From positions 28,509-92,508 of the forward strand of contig NZ_FXAG01000003.1 of NCBI RefSeq assembly GCF_900177275.1: 64,000 bases of DNA, in the 5' to 3' direction. Position numbers and translations under genes: made by a program. Below are positions 1 to 8,660 of this stretch, one piece after another (within the stretch, counting starts at the first letter, position 1; the number at the start of each line of letters is the position of its first letter). This DNA is from Pseudogulbenkiania subflava DSM 22618 (lineage in GTDB: Bacteria > Pseudomonadota > Gammaproteobacteria > Burkholderiales > Chromobacteriaceae). The notes under the pieces were generated by a model. It was given only the letters and a program-made list of their open reading frames with translations, searched no databases and was not told the origin of the DNA.

Positions 1-444
1 GGCGTTGCGGCCGAAGATGAAGACCGGCACATCGGCCCCCAGCTTCAGGCCCAGCTGCATCAGGGTTTCGCGCGGCACAGCGGTCTGCCACAGCGCGTTG
101 AGCGCCAGCAGCACGGTGGCGGCGTCGGAACTGCCGCCGCCCAGACCGCCGCCCATCGGGATGCGCTTGGTGAGGCGGATCGAGGCGCCCAGCGGGGTGC
201 CGCTGTGCTGTTGCAGCAGGCGTGCCGCGCGCACCGTCAGGTCGCGCTCGGCCGGCACGCCGTCGATCGGGTTCAGCAGCTCGATCACGCCGTCGTCGCG
301 CACCGCCAGTTCGACGGTGTCGCTGTAGTCGATGAAGCGGAACACGGTTTCCAGCAGGTGGTAGCCGTCGGCACGGCGCCCCACCACCTTGAGCATCAGA
401 TTGAGTTTGGCCGGAGCCGGATAGGCATGGAAGACGGCGGTCAT
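1..444 (-). CDS. ispE: 4-diphosphocytidyl-2-C-methyl-D-erythritol kinase (partial, 3' end outside window)
   Basis: Cytoplasmic kinase of the non-mevalonate isoprenoid pathway; it phosphorylates CDP-methylerythritol with ATP. Only the first 148 codons are present, and the C-terminal half lies beyond position 1. The N-terminal PAPAKLNL (residues 9-16, with the conserved Lys13) and the GHMP-kinase glycine loop [13 protein letters not shown] (about 96-108) are intact. The family is usually about 280 residues. The start is the ATG at 444-442. It is the last visible gene of a minus-strand series (TPR lipoprotein, lolB, ispE), an order familiar from other proteobacteria, but here a dispersed repeat (481-657) separates it from lolB. 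No strong Shine-Dalgarno is visible before the start. Confidence 0.95.
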   Translation of the reverse strand, partial: MTAVFHAYPAPAKLNLMLKVVGRRADGYHLLETVFRFIDYSDTVELAVRDDGVIELLNPIDGVPAERDLTVRAARLLQQHSGTPLGASIRLTKRIPMGGGLGGGSSDAATVLLALNALWQTAVPRETLMQLGLKLGADVPVFIFGRNA

Positions 445-480
445 GTCGGAAGAACTCGAAAACGGAATGTGGAGAAAACT

Positions 481-657
481 CAGAACCGGTTCAGGCTCTG
501 TCGCGAACAGCTCAACGAAAGGAAAAGCGGCGCAGGAACGCAATGGCCATGGAGTGCATGGAAATCATGGCGGCGCGAATCTCCACCGGAGCCGCGCACG
601 CGCAGAGCGACACATACGCCCCGGGGATCGCGCAGCAAGACCATGGACAGGTTCTCA
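481..657 (-). repeat. dispersed palindromic repeat, copy R1 (degenerate)
   Basis: Degenerate member of the repeat family found nine times in this window. It lies between lolB and ispE. Ends: CAGAACCGGTTCA at 481-493 and TGGACAGGTTCTC at 644-656, an imperfect inverted repeat. Read on the minus strand it contains the family words CTTGCTGCGCG and a decayed version of the central hairpin. The lolB stop codon (655-657) falls inside its end. Confidence 0.7.
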
Positions 658-1200
658 GCGCCAGGCGTGCACGACCAGGCGGATCGACAGCCGGTCGCGC
701 TCCATTTCGACCCGCTTCGGGTACGGGCCGGGCTGATCGGCGTCGCTGACGAAACGGATGGACCAGCCCTGCTGATGCAGCACACCGTCGGCGGAGACGT
801 TCTGCGGCCAGTCCGGCGCCGCCTGGCCACGAATCCACCAAGCGAGGTTGGAGAGCGGCAGCGGCCAGCCCAGCGTCTTCTCGGTCAGGCTTTCCACGTC
901 CGCCGCCTGGTAGGTCTTGCCGTCGGCCTGCAGCGTCACGCCGTTCGCGTCGCGCTCGACGCGCGCCACGGTGGAACCGATCGGGCTGTTGATCGACAGC
1001 TGGTCGCGTACGGCATCGTGATTCCAGTCGAAGTTGGCGACCTGCCCCTTGCCGTCGGCCTTGACTGACAGCCGGCCGGAGATCGAAAACGGGGTATCGC
1101 GCGGCAGGGTCGCCTCGGCTTGCGGCCGGAACGCGACGTCGCGCGTGGCGCAGCCGGTCAAGAGCAGGCCGCACAGGCCCAGTGCCAGCCAGCGGCTCAT
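655..1200 (-). CDS. lolB: outer-membrane lipoprotein localisation protein LolB
   Basis: LolB is the outer-membrane receptor that takes lipoproteins from periplasmic LolA and inserts them into the outer membrane. The product is 181 residues, with a lipoprotein signal ending in the lipobox LLTGC (Cys17). It continues with the beta-rich LolB core, including SISGRLSVKADGKGQ and a C-terminal RLSIRLVVHAWR. The ATG at 1200-1198 overlaps the TGA of the upstream TPR gene (ATGA), implying translational coupling. A longer in-frame start upstream would remove the signal peptide from the N-terminus, so the internal ATG is preferred. Its stop codon lies within the inverted terminus of repeat R1. The lolB-ispE neighbourhood supports the assignment. 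Confidence 0.93.
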   Translation of the reverse strand: MSRWLALGLCGLLLTGCATRDVAFRPQAEATLPRDTPFSISGRLSVKADGKGQVANFDWNHDAVRDQLSINSPIGSTVARVERDANGVTLQADGKTYQAADVESLTEKTLGWPLPLSNLAWWIRGQAAPDWPQNVSADGVLHQQGWSIRFVSDADQPGPYPKRVEMERDRLSIRLVVHAWR

Positions 1201-2984
1201 GGCTGCTCCAGGCGGTGCACGGTGTTCTTCAGCATTTCCAGGCTGGATTCGCTGCCGGTGGCCTTCTGCCACACCGCGCGCGCTTCGTCGCGACGGTTGA
1301 GCTGCCACAGCACCTCGCCGTAATGTGCCGCGATCTCGGCGTCTGGCGACACCGCGAAGGCACGTTCGAGGTGCTCGCGCGCCGGCTCGAGACGGCCCAG
1401 CTTGAACAACACCCAGCCCATGCTGTCGAGCACCATCGGGTTGTCCGGCTCGGCCTGCAGGGCTTTCTGGATCAGGCCCAAGGCTTCCTGATAGCGCGTG
1501 GTGCGGTTGGCCAGCGTGTAGCCGAGGGCGTTGAGTCCCTGCGGGTCGTCGGGTTTTTCCTTGAGATAGGCGCGCAGGTCGCTCTCGGCGCCGTCGACGT
1601 TGCCCATCAGATCGGCCACCAGGGCCCGTTCGTAGAGCAGCTCCGGGGTGCCCGGGGCTTCTTGCAGCGCCTGGCTCAAGAGGGCGTGCGCCAGGTCGTA
1701 CCGCTTGGCCTCGCGGGCGATCTGCGACTGCGCCAGCACCACCTGGACGCGGCCGGCGCCGCCGATCTCGAGCTTCTGCAGCCGGGCGATGCCGGCATCG
1801 GCGTTGCCGGCGGCGGCGTCCAGCTCGGCCAGGCGCCCCTGCGCCGGCAGGTACTGCGCGCCCTGCCCCACCGCTTCGTACCAGCGCCGGGCGCTGGCGA
1901 CGTTGTCCTGCTCTTCGGCCAACTGGCCGAGGGTGTAACGGATGAAGTCGCTTTCGGGGTGTTTTTCCGCCAGCGCCGCTTCCAGGTGCTGCTTGGCCAC
2001 AGGCAGATCACGCTGCTGCAACGCCAGCAGGCCGGCGCCGTACAGCAACTCGGCGTTCTTGGGCTGGGTCCGGAGCAGTGCCTCGAAGGCGCGGCGCGCT
2101 TCGTCGAAACGCTTGGCGCCGACCAGCAGGCGCGGATAGGCCATCTTCAGCTCCAGCCCGGCTTCGGGGCGCCGGTCCAGTTCCTTGTTTAGGAAGGAGA
2201 TTGCGGCGTTGAGATCGCTGCGGCGCAGCCGGTCGGTCTGCCATGCCACCGGCAGATCCCATTTGGGAGCGATGCGCGCCAGGCGGTCGAGTTCCTGCTC
2301 GACCACGGTGTCGTTGCCGACCTCCGCCGCCACCGCGAGCACCGCGAAGCGTGCTTCCGGCAGATCGGGGTAACGCTCCGCCAGTTGCTGGATCAGTTGG
2401 TAGGCGCCTTGCTTGTCGCCCTGCAGCGCGGTGAGCCGCGCCAACTGCACAAAGACGGCGCCGGCCCGCGCCGGCTCGCGCTTGAGCAGCTCTTCCACCA
2501 GGGGCCGGCTTTCGGCCAGCTTTCCTGAGCGCAGCAGGGTGATCAGCAGCTGTTCGCGCGCGGTGTCGGAGTCGGGGTCGAGCTCGACCCACAGTGTCAG
2601 CGCCTCGGAGGCGACCTTGAGCTGGCCGGAGAACAGCGCGAACTCGGCGGCACGCTGCGCCAGGCGCGGGTCGCGGGTCTGCCGTGCGAGGTCGAGATAG
2701 GTGACCGCCGACGCCCCCGCCGCGCCACGTTGGGCGGCGATCTCGCCGGCCAGCACGCCGAACAGGATGTGGCTGTCGAGTTCGACCTTGGGCAGCTTGG
2801 CGTCGGCCGCGGCGGCTTCAGCCTTGGCGGCTTCGACACCGTCACCGTCGTCGTCGGGCGCGTTGTCCGTCGCCTCTGCCTGGGGGATGGCCGGCGCCGC
2901 GGTGCGTTCAGGCGGACGAGTCACCGCGCAGGCGGACAGCAGCAGCACCAGGAGGAGGGGAAGGGTTCGGTTTAACGGTTTCAT
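1197..2984 (-). CDS. tetratricopeptide-repeat lipoprotein
   Basis: A 595-residue protein with a lipoprotein signal peptide (lipobox LLSAC, Cys19) followed by an acidic linker. The remainder is helical TPR-type repeats, with recognisable units around residues 100-580 such as LLYGAGLLALQQRDLPVAKQ and VLDSMGWVLFKLGRLEPARE. TPR proteins are scaffolds for protein-protein contacts; anchoring to the inner face of the outer membrane is likely from the signal. It immediately precedes lolB with an ATGA overlap, as in many betaproteobacteria, so it probably belongs to the same envelope-biogenesis operon. No enzymatic motif is seen and its precise role is not known from sequence. The start ATG at 2984 opens directly on the signal peptide. 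Confidence 0.85.
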   Translation of the reverse strand: MKPLNRTLPLLLVLLLSACAVTRPPERTAAPAIPQAEATDNAPDDDGDGVEAAKAEAAAADAKLPKVELDSHILFGVLAGEIAAQRGAAGASAVTYLDLARQTRDPRLAQRAAEFALFSGQLKVASEALTLWVELDPDSDTAREQLLITLLRSGKLAESRPLVEELLKREPARAGAVFVQLARLTALQGDKQGAYQLIQQLAERYPDLPEARFAVLAVAAEVGNDTVVEQELDRLARIAPKWDLPVAWQTDRLRRSDLNAAISFLNKELDRRPEAGLELKMAYPRLLVGAKRFDEARRAFEALLRTQPKNAELLYGAGLLALQQRDLPVAKQHLEAALAEKHPESDFIRYTLGQLAEEQDNVASARRWYEAVGQGAQYLPAQGRLAELDAAAGNADAGIARLQKLEIGGAGRVQVVLAQSQIAREAKRYDLAHALLSQALQEAPGTPELLYERALVADLMGNVDGAESDLRAYLKEKPDDPQGLNALGYTLANRTTRYQEALGLIQKALQAEPDNPMVLDSMGWVLFKLGRLEPAREHLERAFAVSPDAEIAAHYGEVLWQLNRRDEARAVWQKATGSESSLEMLKNTVHRLEQP

Positions 2985-3064
2985 GTGCGTGGAATCTTGA
3001 CCCGGCGAAAGCGTAGAATACCACGCTCATTGATATTATTGATGGCCGTGGAGCGTGGAATAAC

Positions 3065-3883
3065 ATGCCAGAATTACCTGAAGTGGAAACCACCCGGCGC
3101 GGGGTCGAACCTCACCTCACCGGCGCCACCGTGACCGACGTCGTGGTACGTGAGGGCCGCCTGCGCTGGCCGGTGCCGCCGGCGCTGGCCGCCACCCTCA
3201 GCGGCCTGCCGGTACTGGCGGTGCGCCGCCGCGCCAAGTACCTGCTGCTGGAGTTCGCCAGCGGCACGCTGCTGGTGCACCTTGGCATGTCCGGCAGCCT
3301 GCGGCTGGTGGCGGCCGACACGCCGCCGCAAAAACACGACCATATCGATCTCATCCTGGACGGGCGCACGGCGCTGCGCTATCGCGACCCGCGCCGCTTC
3401 GGCGCCATGCTGTGGCACGTGGGCCCGGTGGAGTTCCACCCGCTGCTGGCGGAACTGGGACCGGAGCCGCTCGGCGACGCGTTCGACGCCGACACGCTGT
3501 ACCGCGCCAGCCGCGGGCGCACGACGTCGATCAAGCAGTTGCTGATGGATAATCATGTGGTGGTGGGGGTGGGTAACATTTATGCCAACGAGTCCCTGTT
3601 CGAGGCCGGCATCCGTCCCGGGCGTGCCGCACGCCGCCTGACCCATGCCGACTGCGAGCGCCTGGCTGTGGCCATCAAGAGCATCCTGGCACGCGCAATC
3701 GAGGCCGGCGGCAGCACGCTGCGCGACTTCGTCGGCGCCAGCGGCCAGCCCGGCTACTTCCAGCAGACCTACGCGGTGTACGGTCGCGCCGAGGAGCCCT
3801 GCCACACCTGCGGCTCATTGATACGTCAGATTCGCCAGGGGCAGCGGAGTTCCTACTACTGTCCGCATTGCCAGCCATGGTAG
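3065..3883 (+). CDS. mutM: formamidopyrimidine-DNA glycosylase (MutM/Fpg)
   Basis: Bifunctional base-excision repair glycosylase/AP lyase that removes 8-oxoguanine and ring-opened purines. The protein is 272 residues, the normal family length. It starts with the catalytic N-terminus [13 protein letters not shown] (Pro2 nucleophile, Glu3). It has the beta-turn Lys in [10 protein letters not shown], the helix-two-turn-helix region with [13 protein letters not shown], and a C-terminal zinc finger with CHTC and CPHC pairs. Transcribed divergently from the TPR-lolB group. Its end overlaps or nearly overlaps the downstream acyltransferase, depending on that gene's start. Confidence 0.97.
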   Translation: MPELPEVETTRRGVEPHLTGATVTDVVVREGRLRWPVPPALAATLSGLPVLAVRRRAKYLLLEFASGTLLVHLGMSGSLRLVAADTPPQKHDHIDLILDGRTALRYRDPRRFGAMLWHVGPVEFHPLLAELGPEPLGDAFDADTLYRASRGRTTSIKQLLMDNHVVVGVGNIYANESLFEAGIRPGRAARRLTHADCERLAVAIKSILARAIEAGGSTLRDFVGASGQPGYFQQTYAVYGRAEEPCHTCGSLIRQIRQGQRSSYYCPHCQPW

Positions 3884-3924
3884 AGTCGGAGCATCGCCTT
3901 CCTTCCCCATCCTCGCCGTTGCCA

Positions 3925-4749
3925 ATGCGCCCGACCCGCCCCACTTCGCTACCCACCCGCTGTTTCCGTCTGGCCCGCATGGGATGGCACATCGCCATCG
4001 GCCTGGTCATCGTCGCCACCCGCTTCCCACGCCTGGCCTACGCCGAGCGGGCGGTGGTGACGCAACGCTGGTCGCGCCAGTTGCTGAAGATCCTGGGGAT
4101 AACGGTGGAGGTGGCGGGCGACTCGCCCGGGTTCTACCCGAACAATACCTTGCTGGTGGCCAACCACGTGTCGTGGCTGGATATCTTCGTGCTGAACAGC
4201 GCGACGGTGTCGCGCTTTGTCGCCAAGCAGGAGATCCGGCGCTGGCCGGTGGCGGGCTGGCTGGTCGCCAGTGCCGGCACGGTGTTCATCGACCGCAACA
4301 GCCGGCGCGATGCCAGCCGCGTCAACCAGCACTTGGCGCGGGCGCTGGAGAACGGTGGCTGCATGGCGGTGTTTCCCGAGGCGACCACCTCGGACGGCAG
4401 CGTGCTGCTGCCGTTCAAGCCCTCGCTGTTCGAATCGGTGCGCCAGTCGCGCGGCACGGTGCAGCCGGTGGCGCTCAATTACCGCACGCCGCACGATACG
4501 CCGTGCACCGCCGCCGCCTACGCCGGCGACACCACCTTCATGCAGAGCCTGCGCATGATCCTCGCCACCCCGGCGATACGGGTGGAACTGCGCTACGGCA
4601 GCCGCATCAGCGCCGACGGTGCCAACGGCAGCGAGCCGACCCGCTTCCAGTTGGCCGAGGCGGCACGTGACGAGATCGTGCGCGGGCTCAGGATAACGCC
4701 TGCTCGGCCGGACACGGCAGCGAGAACACCTGCCGATCCTCCAGCCTGA
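3925..4749 (+). CDS. PlsC-family lysophospholipid acyltransferase
   Basis: Predicted membrane-associated 1-acyl-glycerol-phosphate (or related lysolipid) acyltransferase, for phospholipid or ornithine-lipid synthesis. It carries the family signature NHVSWLDIF (H-x4-D catalytic motif) and the second block FPEATTSDG, with an N-terminal hydrophobic segment (GWHIAIGLVIVATRF). I placed the start at the ATG at 3925 (274 residues). In-frame ATGs at 3868 and 3877 would overlap mutM but add a low-complexity Pro/Ser stretch. The 3' end overlaps the convergent apaH by about 62 bases. The exact acyl donor and acceptor cannot be told from sequence. Confidence 0.85.
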   Translation: MRPTRPTSLPTRCFRLARMGWHIAIGLVIVATRFPRLAYAERAVVTQRWSRQLLKILGITVEVAGDSPGFYPNNTLLVANHVSWLDIFVLNSATVSRFVAKQEIRRWPVAGWLVASAGTVFIDRNSRRDASRVNQHLARALENGGCMAVFPEATTSDGSVLLPFKPSLFESVRQSRGTVQPVALNYRTPHDTPCTAAAYAGDTTFMQSLRMILATPAIRVELRYGSRISADGANGSEPTRFQLAEAARDEIVRGLRITPARPDTAARTPADPPA

Positions 4750-5506
4750 GCGCGGTGAGGCTGCCGCCCCACAGGCAGCCGGTGTCGATGGAGAGGATGT
4801 CTTCGGTGACGTAGAGGCCGAGCGCCGACCAGTGGCCGCAGATGATCGGGGTGCCGGCGCTGCGCCGCCCCGGGGCATCGAACCACGGCAGCAGGTTGGC
4901 CGGCGCCTTGTCGAGTTCGCCCTTGAACGCGAGGTCGAGCTCGCCGTCGCGCGTCACCAGCCGCATGCGTGTCATCGCGTTGACCACCAGCCGCAGCCGG
5001 TCCATCCCCTTGAGCTCGTCACTCCAGCGCGTCGGCTTGTTGCCGTAGAGACGCGACAGGAACTCGCGGTAGCGCGGCCCGGACAGGCTGTCCTCCACCT
5101 CTTCAGCCAGGCCCATCGCCCGGTCGACGGTCCATTCCGGCATCAGGCCGGCGTGCACCATGGCAAAGCCCTGCTGTTCGATCATCAGCGGCTGGCAACG
5201 CAGCCAGTCGAGCAGCAGCTTGCCGTCGCTGGCGTTGAGGATGTCGAGCAGGGTGTCGTCGGAGCGCACCTTGCCGAAGCCCTCGGCCACCGCCAACAGG
5301 TGCAGGTCGTGGTTGCCCAGCACGATCTGCACCTTGTCGCTGTGGCGGAACACCCAGCGCAGCACCTCGAGCGACTCGGGGCCGCGGTTGACCAGGTCGC
5401 CGGTCAGCCACAGTGTGTCGCGCCCCGGGTTGAATTCGATCTGGCGCAAGAGCTGCTGGAACGGGCCGAAACAGCCCTGAATGTCGCCGATTGCGTAGGT
5501 TGCCAT
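4688..5506 (-). CDS. apaH: bis(5'-nucleosyl)-tetraphosphatase, symmetrical (ApaH)
   Basis: Calcineurin-like metallophosphatase hydrolysing Ap4A to two ADP, a stress-related alarmone clearance and RNA-decapping activity. The 272-residue product has the phosphoesterase motifs YAIGDIQGC (D-x-Q/H), GDLVNRGPES and VLGNHDLHLL in the expected order, as in the E. coli enzyme (280 residues). The start is the ATG at 5506-5504 (MATYAIGDIQG); an upstream in-frame start would add 18 unconserved residues. It converges on and overlaps the acyltransferase gene (4688-4749), so antisense transcription there is likely. Confidence 0.95.
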   Translation of the reverse strand: MATYAIGDIQGCFGPFQQLLRQIEFNPGRDTLWLTGDLVNRGPESLEVLRWVFRHSDKVQIVLGNHDLHLLAVAEGFGKVRSDDTLLDILNASDGKLLLDWLRCQPLMIEQQGFAMVHAGLMPEWTVDRAMGLAEEVEDSLSGPRYREFLSRLYGNKPTRWSDELKGMDRLRLVVNAMTRMRLVTRDGELDLAFKGELDKAPANLLPWFDAPGRRSAGTPIICGHWSALGLYVTEDILSIDTGCLWGGSLTALRLEDRQVFSLPCPAEQALS

Positions 5507-5790
5507 AGTTAACTGTCCTCGATTGGCAGACCAGAAGGGAAAGGCTGTCTGCACAAGCACGATGATACCGCATGCTACAATGCCCGGCCTGCATTACCGA
5601 TTTGCGACGCGCCCCGCCCTGCCGCGCCCTCAGAGCGGGAGATGAAAATCGTCCCACAGGGATTCCCTGCGGTCATCGCCGCGCCCCCAGGCCGGTTCGA
5701 GAAGCACAGCCGTACACGCGGTACGGCGAGCATCACAGGGCCGGAATGGGGGCGCGCAGCAGAGTTATTCACAAACTCTCCGGAAACGTC

Positions 5791-7809
5791 ATGTCCGCAC
5801 CGCAACTCAATCCGCCGCAGCGCGCGGCCATCCATTACCTCGACGGCCCGCTCCTGGTGCTGGCCGGCGCCGGCTCGGGCAAGACCCGGGTGATCACCTT
5901 CAAGATCATGCACCTGATCCGCGAGGCGAAGATGGATGCGCGCAACATCGCCGCCATCACCTTCACCAACAAGGCTGCGCGCGAGATGCTGGAGCGCGTC
6001 ACCAAGCTGATGACGCCGGCCGAGGTGCGCGGACTGACGGTGTCGACCTTCCACTCGCTGGGCATGCAAATCCTACGCCAGGAAGCACCGCACCTGGGCT
6101 ACAAGCCGCAGTTCTCGATCCTCGACGCCTACGACGCCGGCAAAATCATCTCCGACCTGCTGCGCACCACCGCCAAGGACGAGGTGCGCAAGGTGCAGAG
6201 CCAGATTTCGCTGTGGAAGAACGACTTCAAGAGCGCCGAGGAGGCGCTACAGTTGGCCGAGAACGAGTGGGAGCGCATCTGCGCCACCACCTACCTCGCC
6301 TACCAGGACACCCTCACCGCCTACCAGGCGATGGATTTCGACGACCTGATCCGGCTGCCGGTGGAACTGTTCCGCAACAACGAGGAAGTACTGCAGAAGT
6401 GGCAGCACAAGCTGCGCTACCTGCTGCTCGACGAATACCAGGACACCAACACCTGCCAGTACCAGTTGGTGAAGCTCCTGACCGGGGTGCGCGGCATGTT
6501 CACCGCAGTGGGGGACGACGACCAGAGCATCTACGCCTGGCGCGGCGCCAACATGGAGAACCTGCGGCTGCTGCAGCAGGACTTCCCCAGGCTCAAGATC
6601 ATCAAGCTCGAGCAGAACTACCGCTCCACCGCGCGCATCCTGCGCGCCGCCAACTCGGTGATCTCGAACAACCCCAAGCTGTTCGAGAAGCAGCTGTGGA
6701 GCGAACTGGGCCTGGGCGAGCCGATCCACGTGATCCGCTGCAAGGACGAGGAGCACGAGGCCGAGGTGGTGGTGCAGCGCCTGCTGGCGCACAAGTTCGA
6801 GTGCCGCACCGAGTTCAAGGACTACGCCATCCTCTACCGCGGCAACTACCAGGCGCGCATCTTCGAGCAGGCCTTGCGCAACCAGCGTATCCCCTACCAG
6901 ATGTCCGGCGGCCAGAGCTTCTTCGACAAGGCCGAGGTCAAGGACGTGATCGCCTACATGAAGCTGATCACCAACCCGGACGACGACCCGGCCTTCATCC
7001 GCGCCCTGACCACGCCCAAGCGCGGCGTCGGCGCCGGCACGCTGGAGAAGCTCGGCGCCTGGGCCGGCGAGCGCAAGAAGAGCCTGTTCGCCGCCGCGCA
7101 CGAGGAAGGCTTCCGGCTGCAGGTACAGCACGCCCAGCTGGAACCGCTGACGCAGTTCTGCGACTTCATCAGTCACCTGCAGTACCGCGCGCTGCGCGAA
7201 CCGGCCGGCGAACTGGCACAGGAGATGCTCAAGGCCATCGGTTACGAGGCCTGGCTGTACGACAGCGAGGACAGCCCACGCGCCGCCGAAACCAAGTGGA
7301 AGAACGTGCAGGAGATGGTGGCCTGGCTCGCCAAGAAGGGCGAGGCCGACAACAAGAACCTGATCGAGCTGACCCAGCTGATCGCGCTGATCACCATGCT
7401 GGAGGGGCGCGACGAAGGCGAGCTGGACGCCGTGCACATGTCGACGCTGCACGCCTCCAAGGGCCTGGAGTACCCGCACGTGTTCCTGGTGGGCTGCGAG
7501 GAAGGCATCCTGCCGCACAGCGAGTCGGTGGAAAACGGCATGATCGAGGAAGAGCGCCGGCTGATGTACGTCGGCATCACCCGCGCCCAGAAGAGCCTGA
7601 CGCTGACCCACTGCGTCAAGCGCAGGCGCGCCGGCGAGTGGCAGTTCGTCGATCCGTCGCGCTTCATCGACGAGATCAATGGCGACGACCTGCGCCATTT
7701 CGGCAAGCCGGGCGCCGAGCCGGTGGTAAGCAAGAGCGAGGGCAAGTCGCGGCTGGCGAGCCTGAGTGCGATGCTGGAAGGCAAGAAAGGCAAGGGCGGC
7801 GCCGAATAA
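5791..7809 (+). CDS. rep: ATP-dependent DNA helicase Rep (UvrD/Rep family)
   Basis: Superfamily 1A 3'-5' helicase that assists the replisome through protein-bound DNA. 672 residues, essentially the E. coli Rep length. Motifs in order: Q-motif LNPPQRAAI, Walker A GAGSGKT (about 27-34), motif II LLLDEYQDTN, motif III DDDQSIYAWRG, motif V STLHASKGLEYPHVF and motif VI YVGITRAQKSL. The start at 5791 (MSAPQLNPPQ) matches the conserved N-terminus; upstream in-frame codons are not Rep-like. A dispersed repeat (R2) begins about 25 bases after its stop. Confidence 0.96.
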   Translation: MSAPQLNPPQRAAIHYLDGPLLVLAGAGSGKTRVITFKIMHLIREAKMDARNIAAITFTNKAAREMLERVTKLMTPAEVRGLTVSTFHSLGMQILRQEAPHLGYKPQFSILDAYDAGKIISDLLRTTAKDEVRKVQSQISLWKNDFKSAEEALQLAENEWERICATTYLAYQDTLTAYQAMDFDDLIRLPVELFRNNEEVLQKWQHKLRYLLLDEYQDTNTCQYQLVKLLTGVRGMFTAVGDDDQSIYAWRGANMENLRLLQQDFPRLKIIKLEQNYRSTARILRAANSVISNNPKLFEKQLWSELGLGEPIHVIRCKDEEHEAEVVVQRLLAHKFECRTEFKDYAILYRGNYQARIFEQALRNQRIPYQMSGGQSFFDKAEVKDVIAYMKLITNPDDDPAFIRALTTPKRGVGAGTLEKLGAWAGERKKSLFAAAHEEGFRLQVQHAQLEPLTQFCDFISHLQYRALREPAGELAQEMLKAIGYEAWLYDSEDSPRAAETKWKNVQEMVAWLAKKGEADNKNLIELTQLIALITMLEGRDEGELDAVHMSTLHASKGLEYPHVFLVGCEEGILPHSESVENGMIEEERRLMYVGITRAQKSLTLTHCVKRRRAGEWQFVDPSRFIDEINGDDLRHFGKPGAEPVVSKSEGKSRLASLSAMLEGKKGKGGAE

Positions 7810-7834
7810 GGCACCACCCTTGATAGTGAAGACT

Positions 7835-8095
7835 TAGCACCGGTTCACGATCTTGCTGCGCGTCCCTGATCGGGGCTCATGTGCACTGCGTGCGAATCTA
7901 TCGCTGGGCAAATCCCTGCGTGCCGATCTTCGATTGGCTCAGCGAGAGATTTGCACGCAGAGATTCTCCTTAGCGATCGGAAATCCTCATGTACTACTTG
8001 TACATGAGGCCCATGGCTGAACGAGTCTCTGCAGGAGACTCGCACGCGCAGAGTACTGCCGGCGCTCAAGATGCACAGGCACAGCCGCCTAATGA
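7835..8095. repeat. dispersed palindromic repeat, copy R2 (inverted-duplicated form)
   Basis: Fills the interval between the convergent rep and host-attachment genes. The left end (AGCACCGGTTCACGATC) is type A and the right end (GCCGCCTAATGATAATG) is the inverted left end of type B. Its centre, CCTCATGTAC-TACTT-GTACATGAGG, is a perfect 10-bp inverted repeat, so both halves are left halves. Internal palindromic filler includes GATTGGCTCAGCGAGAGATT. No open reading frame of interest is present. Confidence 0.8.
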
Positions 8096-8105
8096 TAATG
8101 AGCTC

Positions 8106-8522
8106 TCACCAGCGCGCCGGCAGGTGCTCCCTGATGGCCGCAGCATCGAGGTGGGTCAGTTCCTGCGACACCTTGAGCGCCACCATGCGCTCGACCTCCT
8201 TGGGCAGACACTCGCCCAACTGGCCGAGGAAGTGCGGCGGCGCCACCAGCACCAGCCGCTCGAAACTGCCGTCGGCGCGCCCCTGCATCAGGGCGTTCGC
8301 CAGCTTGCGGGCGAACGCGGCGGCGCCGTGCTCCTGCGGGTCGCTGCGCGTCACCATCGTCCGGTGCCCGCCGCGCGGCGGTTCGGCATGGTTGCCGCCC
8401 GCGGCGGCCTCCCCCTCCTCCGCGCTGATTTCCGCCGTTTCCGTCAGCTTGTGCCCGCCGGCCTCGGGCTGGAAAATCCGTGCACGCCGGCTGTCGGCGA
8501 CGACAATCCATGAAACGTCCAT
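8106..8522 (-). CDS. host-attachment-family protein
   Basis: Small soluble protein of 138 residues resembling the family named for proteins required for attachment to host cells (Pfam host_attach). It opens MDVSWIVVADSRRARIF, typical of that alpha/beta fold, and has an Ala-rich middle with LVLVAPPHFLGQL and a C-terminal ELTHLDAAAIREHLP. The family resembles the eRF1/VLRF1 fold and its biochemical role is unsettled, so the name should be read only as a family label. The start ATG at 8522-8520 is preferred because the conserved N-terminus begins there. It is divergent from the ThiS/Mut7-C gene across 138 bases, and its 3' end abuts repeat R2. Confidence 0.8.
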   Translation of the reverse strand: MDVSWIVVADSRRARIFQPEAGGHKLTETAEISAEEGEAAAGGNHAEPPRGGHRTMVTRSDPQEHGAAAFARKLANALMQGRADGSFERLVLVAPPHFLGQLGECLPKEVERMVALKVSQELTHLDAAAIREHLPARW

Positions 8523-8660
8523 ATCGCTCCCTCCACTCAAATTGGCGGTCTTGACGCCCCCTATCGCCAGGCCGCAGCCTGTCGTCCGTATTCGCCGCTG
8601 GCCGCCATACTCTCTCCGGCACGGCAAAACAGCGGCTGTTTCTAGGGTTATAGTGCATAC

